Position numbers and translations under genes: made by a program
Source: Candidatus Aminicenantota bacterium
Lineage (GTDB): Bacteria; Acidobacteriota; Aminicenantia; UBA2199
NCBI GenBank assembly: GCA_023137075.1
Contig: JAGLQA010000519.1
Coordinates: forward strand, 1-7,249
DNA: 7,249 nt
Reading direction: 5' to 3'
Shown here: positions 1 to 5,792 of the stretch, one piece after another
Numbering within the stretch: the first letter of the stretch is position 1
Layout of the letters: each line of letters opens with the position of its first letter
The notes under the pieces: model-generated
What the model saw: the letters and a program-made list of their open reading frames with translations, nothing else
What the model was told of the DNA's origin: nothing
Databases searched by the model: none

Positions 1-381
1 ATCATTTTTGTCTTTTTTCATCCTTTCGAGTAAAAGGGTTTCATCCAGGGTTTTATAGCGTTTATAAATACTGATAACTAAGGCAAAGGCGACGCCGGTA
101 GTGGCCACACCCACAACAATGGCAGTCAGCATCAACGTGTGTGGCAGGGGATTGATATATTTGCCGGGATCCGCCACTCCCAATGTCTCGTCAAAGATGG
201 GAACCGTACCGCCCCATTTCGACGCACCGGAAATATAAAAGATAATAACCGATACCTGGAAAATCGTCATCCCGATCAATTTTTTTACCAGGTTTTTTTT
301 CATCATCATACCGTAGAGGCCGATAACCAATAAAATGAACGTAAACCAATAGGCATAATGCCCTAAGAAAAAATCAAGCAT
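1..381 (-). CDS. mrpC: MrpC/MbhG-type (NuoK-like) cation antiporter subunit, partial
   Basis: Small membrane subunit of the Mrp/Mbh antiporter module, related to NuoK of complex I, which helps form the ion path in the cytoplasmic membrane. The first 127 codons are visible; the gene is open at the left edge, so the C-terminus and stop are missing. I translated it by hand from the ATG at 381-379. Three hydrophobic segments lie at about residues 9-27, 34-51 and 83-107. The family signature NPLPHTLMLTAIVVGVATT sits at 77-95. A charged cytoplasmic tail (KRYKTLDETLLLERMKK) follows and is nearly complete for a family of about 115-130 residues. The start is supported by a GGAGG site at 395-391, 9 nt upstream. 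It overlaps the end of mrpB by 8 nt, which suggests translational coupling. Off-window genes to the left should hold the larger antiporter subunits. Confidence 0.93.
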   Translation of the reverse strand, partial: MLDFFLGHYAYWFTFILLVIGLYGMMMKKNLVKKLIGMTIFQVSVIIFYISGASKWGGTVPIFDETLGVADPGKYINPLPHTLMLTAIVVGVATTGVAFALVISIYKRYKTLDETLLLERMKKDKND

Positions 382-817
382 TCGGGTTACCCTCCAGAAG
401 ATCGTCGTATATGGACACCAGCAGCCCCATAACCGCAACACCCACTCCTATCTCGACAAACAAAATACCCCAGGAGCGGGCCATCACTTCGGAAACCGGG
501 AGAATTTTGGCTAAGTACTTATAATCCAGGAATTTTCCCCCCAATAACAGGCATAAAAAGCCGGTACTAAAATAGATTAAAACTCCCACGGCGCCGAGCC
601 GGGTTCCCCAGCTTTTCCTGAATTGCAATTGGGATATCTCGCTGCCGACGGAGAGGCGCAGCAGCAGCACGGCCGCTGCCAGCATGGTGCCGCCCTGGAA
701 CCCTCCGCCCGGGCTGTAATGGCCGTGAAAGATAACGTAAAGGGCATACAGCATAATAAAAGGTGAGATCAAGCGGCTCACCAACGAAACGACCGGGTTA
801 TCAATTTTCCGGGTCAT
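374..817 (-). CDS. mrpB: MrpB/MbhF-type Na+/H+ antiporter subunit
   Basis: Integral membrane subunit of the Mrp antiporter complex (MnhB domain), 147 residues, a normal length for the family. The hallmark motif HGHYSPGGGFQGG is at residues 31-43, straight after a first membrane helix at about 16-30. Further hydrophobic helices lie at about 44-55, 75-94 and 115-137. I chose the ATG at 817 (MTRKIDNP). A longer in-frame reading to 868 would add a Cys-rich, non-membrane stretch and overlap the upstream gene by 68 nt. A GAGG site at 826-823 sits 5 nt before the chosen start. The gene overlaps the MbhE-like gene upstream by 17 nt and mrpC downstream by 8 nt. Family membership is very secure; the exact role of MrpB in ion transfer is not known from sequence. 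Confidence 0.95.
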   Translation of the reverse strand: MTRKIDNPVVSLVSRLISPFIMLYALYVIFHGHYSPGGGFQGGTMLAAAVLLLRLSVGSEISQLQFRKSWGTRLGAVGVLIYFSTGFLCLLLGGKFLDYKYLAKILPVSEVMARSWGILFVEIGVGVAVMGLLVSIYDDLLEGNPNA

Positions 818-1115
818 TCTGACCTCGCTTTTTGCGCAGCAGCAGGAAGCAGACCATGGCGGCGGCAAAAATAACCGTCGTCTCGCCTAAGGTATCGTAG
901 CCCCGGTAATCTGCCAGCGTGACGGTGACCATATTGGGTGTATGTGCATCATGATAGGCATGCCGGATATAATGAACCCCGGCATTGGGCGTACCCGCCG
1001 GGCTGGTTTCGCGGTTCAGGTTGGCGTTTAAGTCACCCCGGTTCGGCAGGGTTAAGGTACCGAAAATCATCAGTGCGCAGAAAATAGCCAGGATAAAATA
1101 ATTGGCAAGTTTCAA
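801..1115 (-). CDS. mbhE: MbhE-like subunit (MrpA C-terminal module)
   Basis: Small membrane protein of 104 residues matching the MbhE family, which equals the last part of full-length bacterial MrpA. It has a membrane helix at about 5-22, an extracytoplasmic stretch of about 55 residues, then the conserved block MVTVTLADYRGYDTLGETTV (62-81) leading into a second helix at about 78-94 and a basic tail (RKKR). The start codon is TTG at 1115-1113, sharing bases with the TGA stop of the DUF4040 gene. It is supported by AAGGAG ending 6 nt upstream and by the immediate start of the hydrophobic helix. The gene lies between the DUF4040 subunit and mrpB, its position in archaeal Mbh operons. The symbol marks the family only; no hydrogenase subunit is visible in this window. 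Confidence 0.88.
   Translation of the reverse strand: MKLANYFILAIFCALMIFGTLTLPNRGDLNANLNRETSPAGTPNAGVHYIRHAYHDAHTPNMVTVTLADYRGYDTLGETTVIFAAAMVCFLLLRKKRGQNDPEN
823..826 (-). promoter_or_regulatory. Ribosome binding site deciding the mrpB start
   Basis: GAGG on the minus strand lies 5 nt before the ATG at 817. It supports this start over the longer in-frame reading that begins at 868. Confidence 0.65.
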
Positions 1116-1357
1116 TCTGAACTCCTTCGGACAGTTTTAAAAATGAGTACAACGAAAAGAACCCCGGTTACCCCGGCGCCGACCACAGCTTCGGTGAAGC
1201 CCACATCCACGGCGCCCATCGCCACATAAAGCAGCGCCGAGACGAAGCTAAAAACGGTTAAGGTCACCACCGCGAGCAACAGGTTCTTGACGTTCAGCGC
1301 CAGGAGAGCGGTTATGATCAAGAGAATAAAAAAGATGATTTCGACTTCCGGATGCAT
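1112..1357 (-). CDS. mbhD: DUF4040 / MbhD-like subunit (MrpA C-terminal module)
   Basis: Hydrophobic protein of 81 residues corresponding to the DUF4040/MbhD domain, which is fused near the C-terminus of MrpA in many bacteria but is a separate gene here. Three hydrophobic helices lie at about 6-22, 26-46 and 57-74. The conserved segment VDVGFTEAVVGAGVTG (50-65) carries an acidic Glu56 inside the membrane region. By analogy with the family it is a candidate residue for proton or sodium movement; this is inference. The ATG overlaps the mrpG stop in a TAATG arrangement, and its own TGA overlaps the TTG start of the MbhE-like gene. Length and motif fit stand-alone MbhD proteins well. The symbol denotes the family, not proven hydrogenase function. 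Confidence 0.9.
   Translation of the reverse strand: MHPEVEIIFFILLIITALLALNVKNLLLAVVTLTVFSFVSALLYVAMGAVDVGFTEAVVGAGVTGVLFVVLIFKTVRRSSD
1122..1127 (-). promoter_or_regulatory. Ribosome binding site for the TTG-started MbhE-like gene
   Basis: AAGGAG on the minus strand lies 6 nt before the TTG at 1115-1113. Its quality and spacing justify the non-ATG start, which overlaps the stop of the preceding gene. Confidence 0.7.
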
Positions 1358-1698
1358 TATGCGCTCTCTTTCCTTTTTTTATTTTCTTCTAATTTGTCTT
1401 TTTTAAACCAGGGCACTTCGCGGAAATTGAAGGCCGCCCTGGCCAGGGCATTGGTGGCAGTCGGGTTGGTTATACCCACGAAAACAATGATGATAAGCAG
1501 CTTAGCGCTGTTAACCGAAATACCCTGGGTAAAAATCAGGCCGGCAATTACCAGCATGACGCCTAAGGTATCGGCTTTGCCGGTAGCATGGGTGCGTGAA
1601 AAGAAATCCGGGAACCGGATCAAGCCGATACTACCGATCAGCAGGAAAAAAGCCCCGCTGCTAATTAAGAAAATCGCTATTAGATGTTGGATTTCCAT
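1357..1698 (-). CDS. mrpG: MrpG/MnhG-type Na+/H+ antiporter subunit
   Basis: Membrane subunit G of the Mrp antiporter, 113 residues, typical length. Three hydrophobic segments lie at about 6-27, 46-60 and 66-78. Family motifs are plain: GSIGLIRFPDFFSRTHATGK at 22-41 followed by ADTLG, and FVGITNPTATNALARAA at 73-89. The last 20 residues are strongly charged (KKDKLEENKKRKE) and probably cytoplasmic. The start overlaps the mrpF stop by one base (TAATG), with AGAGGA just upstream as ribosome site. In known Mrp complexes MrpG packs with MrpE and MrpF and is needed for assembly and activity. Its place after mrpF is the standard order. Confidence 0.95.
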   Translation of the reverse strand: MEIQHLIAIFLISSGAFFLLIGSIGLIRFPDFFSRTHATGKADTLGVMLVIAGLIFTQGISVNSAKLLIIIVFVGITNPTATNALARAAFNFREVPWFKKDKLEENKKRKESA

Positions 1699-1970
1699 TA
1701 TTTCCTCTTAACACCGCGTGTGTCTAAATATTTAGTAATGGCTATGATACCGATGAAATTCAGGATAGCATAAGCGATGGTTATATCGATAAACATATCC
1801 AACCGGTTGAACACCAGGCCAATCACTAAGATCAACACCATGGTTTTTGTAGCAATCGCCCCTGCACCTAAAATGCGGTCATATATTTTCGGACCCACCA
1901 GAACCCGGTACAGGGGAATAAAAATAATAACAGTCAAAATAACGGATAGATAGATATAATACTTGTACAT
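1698..1970 (-). CDS. mrpF: MrpF/MnhF-type Na+/H+ antiporter subunit
   Basis: Membrane subunit F of the Mrp antiporter, 90 residues, typical length. Three helices lie at about 5-21, 38-54 and 60-79. The family motif RVLVGPKIYDRILGAGAI occupies 22-39, and an in-membrane Asp62 sits in FIDITIAYAILNFIG. The ATG overlaps the mrpE TAA stop by one base, and its own stop overlaps mrpG the same way. The upstream ribosome site is weak (GGA only), so translation may depend on coupling to mrpE. The family assignment rests on both motif and context. Confidence 0.94.
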   Translation of the reverse strand: MYKYYIYLSVILTVIIFIPLYRVLVGPKIYDRILGAGAIATKTMVLILVIGLVFNRLDMFIDITIAYAILNFIGIIAITKYLDTRGVKRK

Positions 1971-2554
1971 TATATTTCCGCACTCGATTTAATAATTTCC
2001 ACCTGCTGCACCACCTGCTCCGGGGTTCTTTCGTATAGTTTTGCCACCTCGGTCGGTAGCGAACCGTCTAAGATACCGGTCTGGGAGACATCCATCAGCG
2101 CATGAACGAGAAATTCGTCGCCCTCGATCCGGATGGTAATGGTTCCCGGGGTTAAAGTGATGGAATTTCCCAGAATCACTTTTGATTCTAAGTTGGGAAG
2201 CTTTGTTTTGAAACGGATCAGGGCCGGATCGATGGGCATCTTCGGCCGGAGTACCGCATAGGCCACCTGCAGGCTGGAGATCACGATTTGCCAGATTAGC
2301 CAGGGGATATAAAAAAACAGCCGAAGTATCCGGATCCGGCCCGGGGCAATCCCCTTGATTTTTGCTTCGGTATCCTTAAGTTCCTCTTTAAAGTAATAAT
2401 ATTTACGCAGCCTGAGATTGAGTAAGGTGACCAACAGGCAGGAAAAAAGGCCCATCAAAATATGGGTTGGGTCGTAATGGCCGCTTAAAAGCAACCAAAG
2501 GCCGAATAACAAAATAAATTGAATAACACTGTTCAATATGAAGATTCGCTTCAA
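1970..2554 (-). CDS. mrpE: MrpE/MnhE-type Na+/H+ antiporter subunit
   Basis: First gene of the operon, 194 residues, encoding subunit E of the Mrp antiporter. Two hydrophobic helices at about 8-23 and 31-46 are followed by a charged loop, a third membrane stretch at 77-103 and a soluble C-terminal domain. That domain carries the family block LGNSITLTPGT (128-138) and HALMD (151-155). The start is TTG at 2554-2552 (MKRIFILNSV), supported by GAGG at 2564-2561 with 6 nt spacing; no ATG or GTG start is seen just upstream in this frame. A strong promoter lies about 75 bp upstream. The C-terminal tail (TPEQVVQQVEIIKSSAEI) is charged and probably cytoplasmic. The family call is secure; exact start confidence is lower because TTG is an uncommon start. 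Confidence 0.94.
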   Translation of the reverse strand: MKRIFILNSVIQFILLFGLWLLLSGHYDPTHILMGLFSCLLVTLLNLRLRKYYYFKEELKDTEAKIKGIAPGRIRILRLFFYIPWLIWQIVISSLQVAYAVLRPKMPIDPALIRFKTKLPNLESKVILGNSITLTPGTITIRIEGDEFLVHALMDVSQTGILDGSLPTEVAKLYERTPEQVVQQVEIIKSSAEI

Positions 2555-2560
2555 TTTAAT

Positions 2561-2564
2561 CCTC
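2561..2564 (-). promoter_or_regulatory. Ribosome binding site for the TTG-started mrpE
   Basis: GAGG on the minus strand lies 6 nt before the TTG start of mrpE, in otherwise AT-rich sequence. It decides this start. Confidence 0.6.
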
Positions 2565-2629
2565 GATAAAAGAAAGTGTGAAATTTCTTTCGGTAGATTG
2601 AATTTCGCTTCCTATAAAACGAAGGGATA

Positions 2630-2658
2630 ATTGTAATTTTTTTTCCTGCTTTTGTCAA
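2630..2658 (-). promoter_or_regulatory. Sigma70-type promoter of the mrp operon
   Basis: On the minus strand a perfect TTGACA (-35, 2658-2653) is separated by 17 bp from TACAAT (-10, 2635-2630), a one-mismatch match to consensus. Transcription would begin near 2623, giving a leader of about 70 nt before the mrpE TTG. The flanks are A/T-rich. This is the only strong promoter seen for the seven overlapping genes, so they are probably one transcript. No operator repeat was recognised. Confidence 0.78.
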
Positions 2659-2748
2659 GAAAAAAATTAAAATTTTAACGTAAAAACAAAATTCCCCATG
2701 TCCCGGATCATGTTATTTATCAAAACCGAACAAATCCCGCATTTTTTG

Positions 2749-2778
2749 TTGTGTTTCGGATGAAAGTTGTGATATAAT
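2749..2778 (+). promoter_or_regulatory. Extended -10 promoter for the clostripain-family gene
   Basis: On the plus strand TTGTGT (2749-2754) lies 18 bp before a perfect TATAAT (2773-2778), preceded by TG at 2770-2771 (extended -10 form). A second TATAAT follows at 2788-2793 but lacks a good -35. Transcription would start near 2785, leaving a leader of about 178 nt. The 12 bases TGATATAATCAA recur at the promoter candidate near 5675. Confidence 0.55.
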
Positions 2779-2825
2779 CAAAATAGTATAATGCTTTCGT
2801 ACAATTTGCTTTTATAAAATATGGC

Positions 2826-2891
2826 GAACCCCAATCCGCTGCATAGAGGACGGTGTTGAATGAAATTTTTTGCCGGGTGGTTCTTTTTTTT
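2826..2891 (+). other. Possible leader stem with T-run (attenuator-like)
   Basis: Within the predicted leader of the peptidase gene, GAACCCC (2826-2832) can pair with GGGTGGTTC (2875-2883) with one bulged T, and eight T bases follow (2884-2891). This looks like a large-loop terminator or attenuator, but the loop is about 42 nt and pairing is short, so it could be chance. The rest of the intergenic region 2555-2962 holds the two promoters and the ribosome site at 2951. I recognise no known riboswitch class or small gene there. Confidence 0.2.
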
Positions 2892-2950
2892 ATTCAGCCC
2901 CCCTACGCAGGCGGGAAGAAACAATGGACGATTTAAAATTTTTAATAAAC

Positions 2951-2956
2951 AGGAGG
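2951..2956 (+). promoter_or_regulatory. Ribosome binding site deciding the peptidase start
   Basis: A perfect AGGAGG lies 6 nt before the ATG at 2963. It places the start directly at a classic signal peptide and rejects the longer in-frame opening from 2870. Confidence 0.9.
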
Positions 2957-2962
2957 TTAAAC

Positions 2963-5638
2963 ATGAAAAAAAAGACATTTCTACTCCTTCTTACTGTTCC
3001 GGTTTTCGCATTCCTATCACAGGCAGTGCTAAATGCCGGTGAAATCAGGGTGACCGCCCCTAATGGCGGCGAAAACCTGGAGATGGGCTCCACCTGCAAT
3101 ATTACCTGGACTCATTCCGGTCTCCTCAATAACATCCACATCCTTCTCCAGCAAAACGATACTAATGTGGCCCTAATCGCCAAGAGTATCGACCCGGCAC
3201 CGGGATCATTTTCCTGGACGGTGGGAGATTGTATTCAGGGAGCAGTCACGGCCGGGTCGAATTTTAAGATATTGATCATGGAAAAAAACTCAACCGTAAG
3301 AGATAAGAGCGACGCAACCTTTGATATACCGGCCACGCTGCCCACCATAACGGTAACTTCACCCAACGGCGCTGAAAACTGGACTATGGGTTCTACACAG
3401 GATATCACCTGGACGGCAGCCGGTCTCTCCGGTAACCTATATCTCATCCTGCAGCAAAACGATACCAATGTGGCCCTGATTGCTAAAAATGTCAACCCGG
3501 CATCCGGTTCCTATACCTGGACAGTGGGTGATCACATAAAGGGAGCGGTAAACCCGGGGACAAACTTCAAAATAAATATCCGGGAGATGGGCAGCAGTGT
3601 CTCCGATACCAGTGACGCCACCTTTCAAATTCCGGCAGCCGGTAAAGCCTGGACCTTCATGGTCTACTTAGATGGAGACAATAACCTGGAACCCGACGGT
3701 ATCGACGACTTTTTAGAGATGTCTTCCGTTGGCTCAACAGCGGATGTCAATATCGTGGTGCAATTTGATCGCATCGGCGGTTACGACTCACGCTACGATG
3801 ATTGGACCGGTACGAAACGGTATTATATTACAAACGGTATGACTCCCACCGCTGCCAATGCCGGGGAAGATCTGGGCGAACTAAACATGGCGGATCCGGC
3901 CACCCTGACCGACTTCGTCAATTGGGGCAAAACCTATTACCCGGCCACCAACTATGCCGTCATTTTGTGGAACCACGGCGGCGGCTGGCGCAAATCGAAA
4001 GCAGCGTTGTGGAACGAAAGAAATAAGGATATAAAAGACAAATTTGTTTTTAAAGCAGTGTGCTGGGACGATACCAGCGGCGGCGATGCCATGTACACAT
4101 CGGAAGTGGCCGACGCGTTCAATTCTGCCGCCGGCGCCCGGTTAATCGGTTTCGACGCCTGTTTAATGGGCATGGTGGAAGTCGCCTATGAACTCCGCTT
4201 ACATGGCCAGGTTATGGTCGGATCGGAAGAGACCGAGCCCCTAGCCGGTTGGCCCTATAACACCTTTTTGAGCGATTTGACATCCCATCCATCCGCTTCA
4301 GCTTCTCAATTGGGCGCCGCCATAGTTGACAGGTATTACGCCTCTTATGGCAACAGCCAGACCCAGAGCGCCCTTGACCTGACCAACATGAATGCCCTGG
4401 CCGGCGCCATCAGTTCCTTTGCCCAGGCTATGATCGACAATTGGAATACCGACAAGGCCGCGGTAAGGAGCGCCGCCCAGGACGTGTTAACCCAATTGGA
4501 TAATACAATTATCAATGAAAAACATGGTTCCGGTTGGCCCGGAGCCAATGGAGCGGCCATCTATTTCCCGAAAACCGCGGGCACCATGAACTCGAGTTAC
4601 AACGGTACGGTTATCCAATTTGCCTATGATACCCAATGGGAAGAATTCTTAGCGGAGTTCCACTCCTCCATGTCGGGGTCCTGGGTTGCAACCAGGCGAG
4701 ATTCGACCCAGGAATTTTTCGACAAGGCTTACACCGATCTCTACCATTTTTGCGAATTGCTGCTTTTAGAGGAGAAAGATTATTACTCCGAATCGCAAAC
4801 CGGTAACGCCTTTGCCGGCGGCGGTACGGCCCAGGGATTCCATAGCGATGACGGTTTTATGACTTACATCCTCCCCTTTGATTTTCGCTATTTTGCCGAA
4901 ACCATCCCCGCCGGTTCCACCATGTATATCAGCAGCAACGGTTACGTGGATTTCGATGCCGGCAGTGACCACGATGATTTTGACAATTCTACCTCTTCAT
5001 TATCCGCCAACAAGAGGATAGCCCCCTGCTGGGCAGATCTGACAACCGAGGGCAGCGGCCATGACGTATACATTACCGAAAACACCGATAGCCTTGTGAT
5101 ACGTTGGGCTGCCGAGACTTATGGAGATGCGGAACCCGTTAATTTTGAACTTGTCCTTTATAAAGACGGTCGCGTCCAATTCAATTTCGGCAGCGGCAAT
5201 GCCGATATATCACCCTGGGATGCTGGCCCTACCATCGGGATTTCCAGGGGCGATTGCATCAACTATTACCTCTCTGTTTACGACAGCCAGACGGCGCTGA
5301 CAAACGTGGATTCCGATCTCTTTACTCCAATTCCCGGTACCCTCCGGCTTATGTCCCCCAACGGCGGTGAAACCTGGAGCATCGGCGCCCCCCAGGATAT
5401 CACCTGGGATACCACCGGGGTTGTCGGCAATGTTTTGATCGCGCTTTACAAAGATGGCTCACCAGTGGGAATGATAGCAGACGAGGTTGATTCTTCAACC
5501 GGCACATACCCCTGGACAGCCGGTTCCTACGACGGTGGAACCGCCGCCCCGGGAACAGGGTACACGATCAAGATAAAAGAAATAGGAATGCCGGTCTCGG
5601 ATACCGGCGACAGCTCGTTTACCTTAAGTGACGAATAA
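2963..5638 (+). CDS. Secreted clostripain-family (C11) cysteine peptidase with Ig-like and nidogen-like domains
   Basis: Exported protein of 891 residues. A Sec signal peptide (MKKKTFLLLLTVPVFAFL...) probably ends near LNA at 23-25; there is no lipobox. Two Ig-like SPNGGE/Kre9-like repeats lie at 26-123 and 127-223. The peptidase C11 domain (about 229-568) opens with AWTFMVYLDGDNNLE. The catalytic pair is visible: His338 in LWNHGGGW and Cys400 in FDACLMGMVE. C11 enzymes usually cleave after Arg or Lys and often self-process. The Lys/Arg-rich stretch 343-362 just after the His is a candidate cleavage or insertion loop. Residues about 625-790 resemble a nidogen-like beta domain (YISSNGYVDF, RIAPCWADL, FELVLYKDGRVQFNFG). 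A third Ig-like repeat at 792-889 ends the protein with no membrane anchor or sorting motif. It is divergent from mrp and appears monocistronic. Family and catalytic residues are secure; the substrate is unknown. Confidence 0.92.
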   Translation: MKKKTFLLLLTVPVFAFLSQAVLNAGEIRVTAPNGGENLEMGSTCNITWTHSGLLNNIHILLQQNDTNVALIAKSIDPAPGSFSWTVGDCIQGAVTAGSNFKILIMEKNSTVRDKSDATFDIPATLPTITVTSPNGAENWTMGSTQDITWTAAGLSGNLYLILQQNDTNVALIAKNVNPASGSYTWTVGDHIKGAVNPGTNFKINIREMGSSVSDTSDATFQIPAAGKAWTFMVYLDGDNNLEPDGIDDFLEMSSVGSTADVNIVVQFDRIGGYDSRYDDWTGTKRYYITNGMTPTAANAGEDLGELNMADPATLTDFVNWGKTYYPATNYAVILWNHGGGWRKSKAALWNERNKDIKDKFVFKAVCWDDTSGGDAMYTSEVADAFNSAAGARLIGFDACLMGMVEVAYELRLHGQVMVGSEETEPLAGWPYNTFLSDLTSHPSASASQLGAAIVDRYYASYGNSQTQSALDLTNMNALAGAISSFAQAMIDNWNTDKAAVRSAAQDVLTQLDNTIINEKHGSGWPGANGAAIYFPKTAGTMNSSYNGTVIQFAYDTQWEEFLAEFHSSMSGSWVATRRDSTQEFFDKAYTDLYHFCELLLLEEKDYYSESQTGNAFAGGGTAQGFHSDDGFMTYILPFDFRYFAETIPAGSTMYISSNGYVDFDAGSDHDDFDNSTSSLSANKRIAPCWADLTTEGSGHDVYITENTDSLVIRWAAETYGDAEPVNFELVLYKDGRVQFNFGSGNADISPWDAGPTIGISRGDCINYYLSVYDSQTALTNVDSDLFTPIPGTLRLMSPNGGETWSIGAPQDITWDTTGVVGNVLIALYKDGSPVGMIADEVDSSTGTYPWTAGSYDGGTAAPGTGYTIKIKEIGMPVSDTGDSSFTLSDE
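3038..3631 (+). repeat. Tandem Ig-like repeats 1 and 2 within the peptidase gene
   Basis: Repeat 1 (3038-3331) and repeat 2 (3341-3631) are about 97 residues each and align along their whole length: T(A/S)PNG.EN..MGST..ITWT, QQNDTNVALIAK, WTVGD.I.GAV. The 12-residue core is identical and is encoded at 3149-3184 and 3452-3487. A third, more diverged copy lies at 5336-5629. Repeat 1 alone carries Cys45 and Cys90, which could form a disulfide after export. Confidence 0.85.
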
Positions 5639-5653
5639 TTACAGTATGTTTCG

Positions 5654-5683
5654 TTGAGAGTTCCGATACATTCATGATATAAT
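5654..5683 (+). promoter_or_regulatory. Extended -10 promoter upstream of the phosphoesterase gene
   Basis: TTGAGA (5654-5659) lies 18 bp before TATAAT (5678-5683), with TG at 5675-5676. The layout is the same as at 2749-2778, and TGATATAATCAA is shared base for base. Transcription would start near 5690, about 100 nt before the ATG at 5793. A possible terminator lies between it and the gene, so its use is uncertain. Confidence 0.5.
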
Positions 5684-5719
5684 CAACTTTCAATAAATGT
5701 AACGAACAGATAGTGAGGT

Positions 5720-5755
5720 AGGGTTAGAACTTGAATGTTATTAGAACCTTTTTTT
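5720..5755 (+). terminator. Possible weak intrinsic terminator or attenuator
   Basis: AGGGTT (5720-5725) can pair with AACCTT (5745-5750, one G-U pair), with an inner AAC/GTT pair (5728-5730 with 5737-5739). The T-run 5749-5755 overlaps the foot of the stem. It may end the peptidase transcript, 82 nt past its stop, or act in the leader of the next gene. The stem is AT-rich and weak. No better terminator is seen in 5639-5792. Confidence 0.3.
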
Positions 5756-5792
5756 ATCGACGCAGTATAATCACCGGCGGAGAGGTATCGTC

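Noticed and set aside
139..333. 64-codon open frame on the plus strand
   Set aside because: It lies wholly antisense to mrpC, which has clear family motifs; the translation looks like no known protein.
374..868. Longer mrpB reading with 17 extra N-terminal residues
   Set aside because: The extra part is Cys-rich and unlike MrpB, and a good ribosome site fits the ATG at 817.
1352..1711. 119-codon open frame on the plus strand
   Set aside because: Shadow of mrpG on the other strand, whose motifs are unmistakable; no ribosome site.
2870..2962. Longer N-terminus for the peptidase gene
   Set aside because: AGGAGG and a classic signal peptide place the start at 2963; the extension would bury the signal peptide.
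2778..2978. 66-codon minus-strand open frame in the intergenic region
   Set aside because: No ribosome site or family likeness, and it covers the peptidase promoter and leader.
2860..3042. 60-codon upstream open frame with a signal-like N-terminus
   Set aside because: It has no ribosome site, its hydrophobicity comes from a T-run, and it runs into the peptidase gene out of frame.
5590..5608. GCCGGT/ACCGGC hairpin near the end of the peptidase gene
   Set aside because: It lies within codons for a conserved Ig-like repeat and has no T-run after it.
5336..5638. C-terminal sorting domain of a type IX or LPXTG kind
   Set aside because: The end is an Ig-like repeat matching the two N-terminal copies; no sorting motif, hydrophobic tail or basic end is present.
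5766..5771. TATAAT just before the phosphoesterase gene
   Set aside because: No -35 at a suitable distance, and the start site would fall on the ribosome site.
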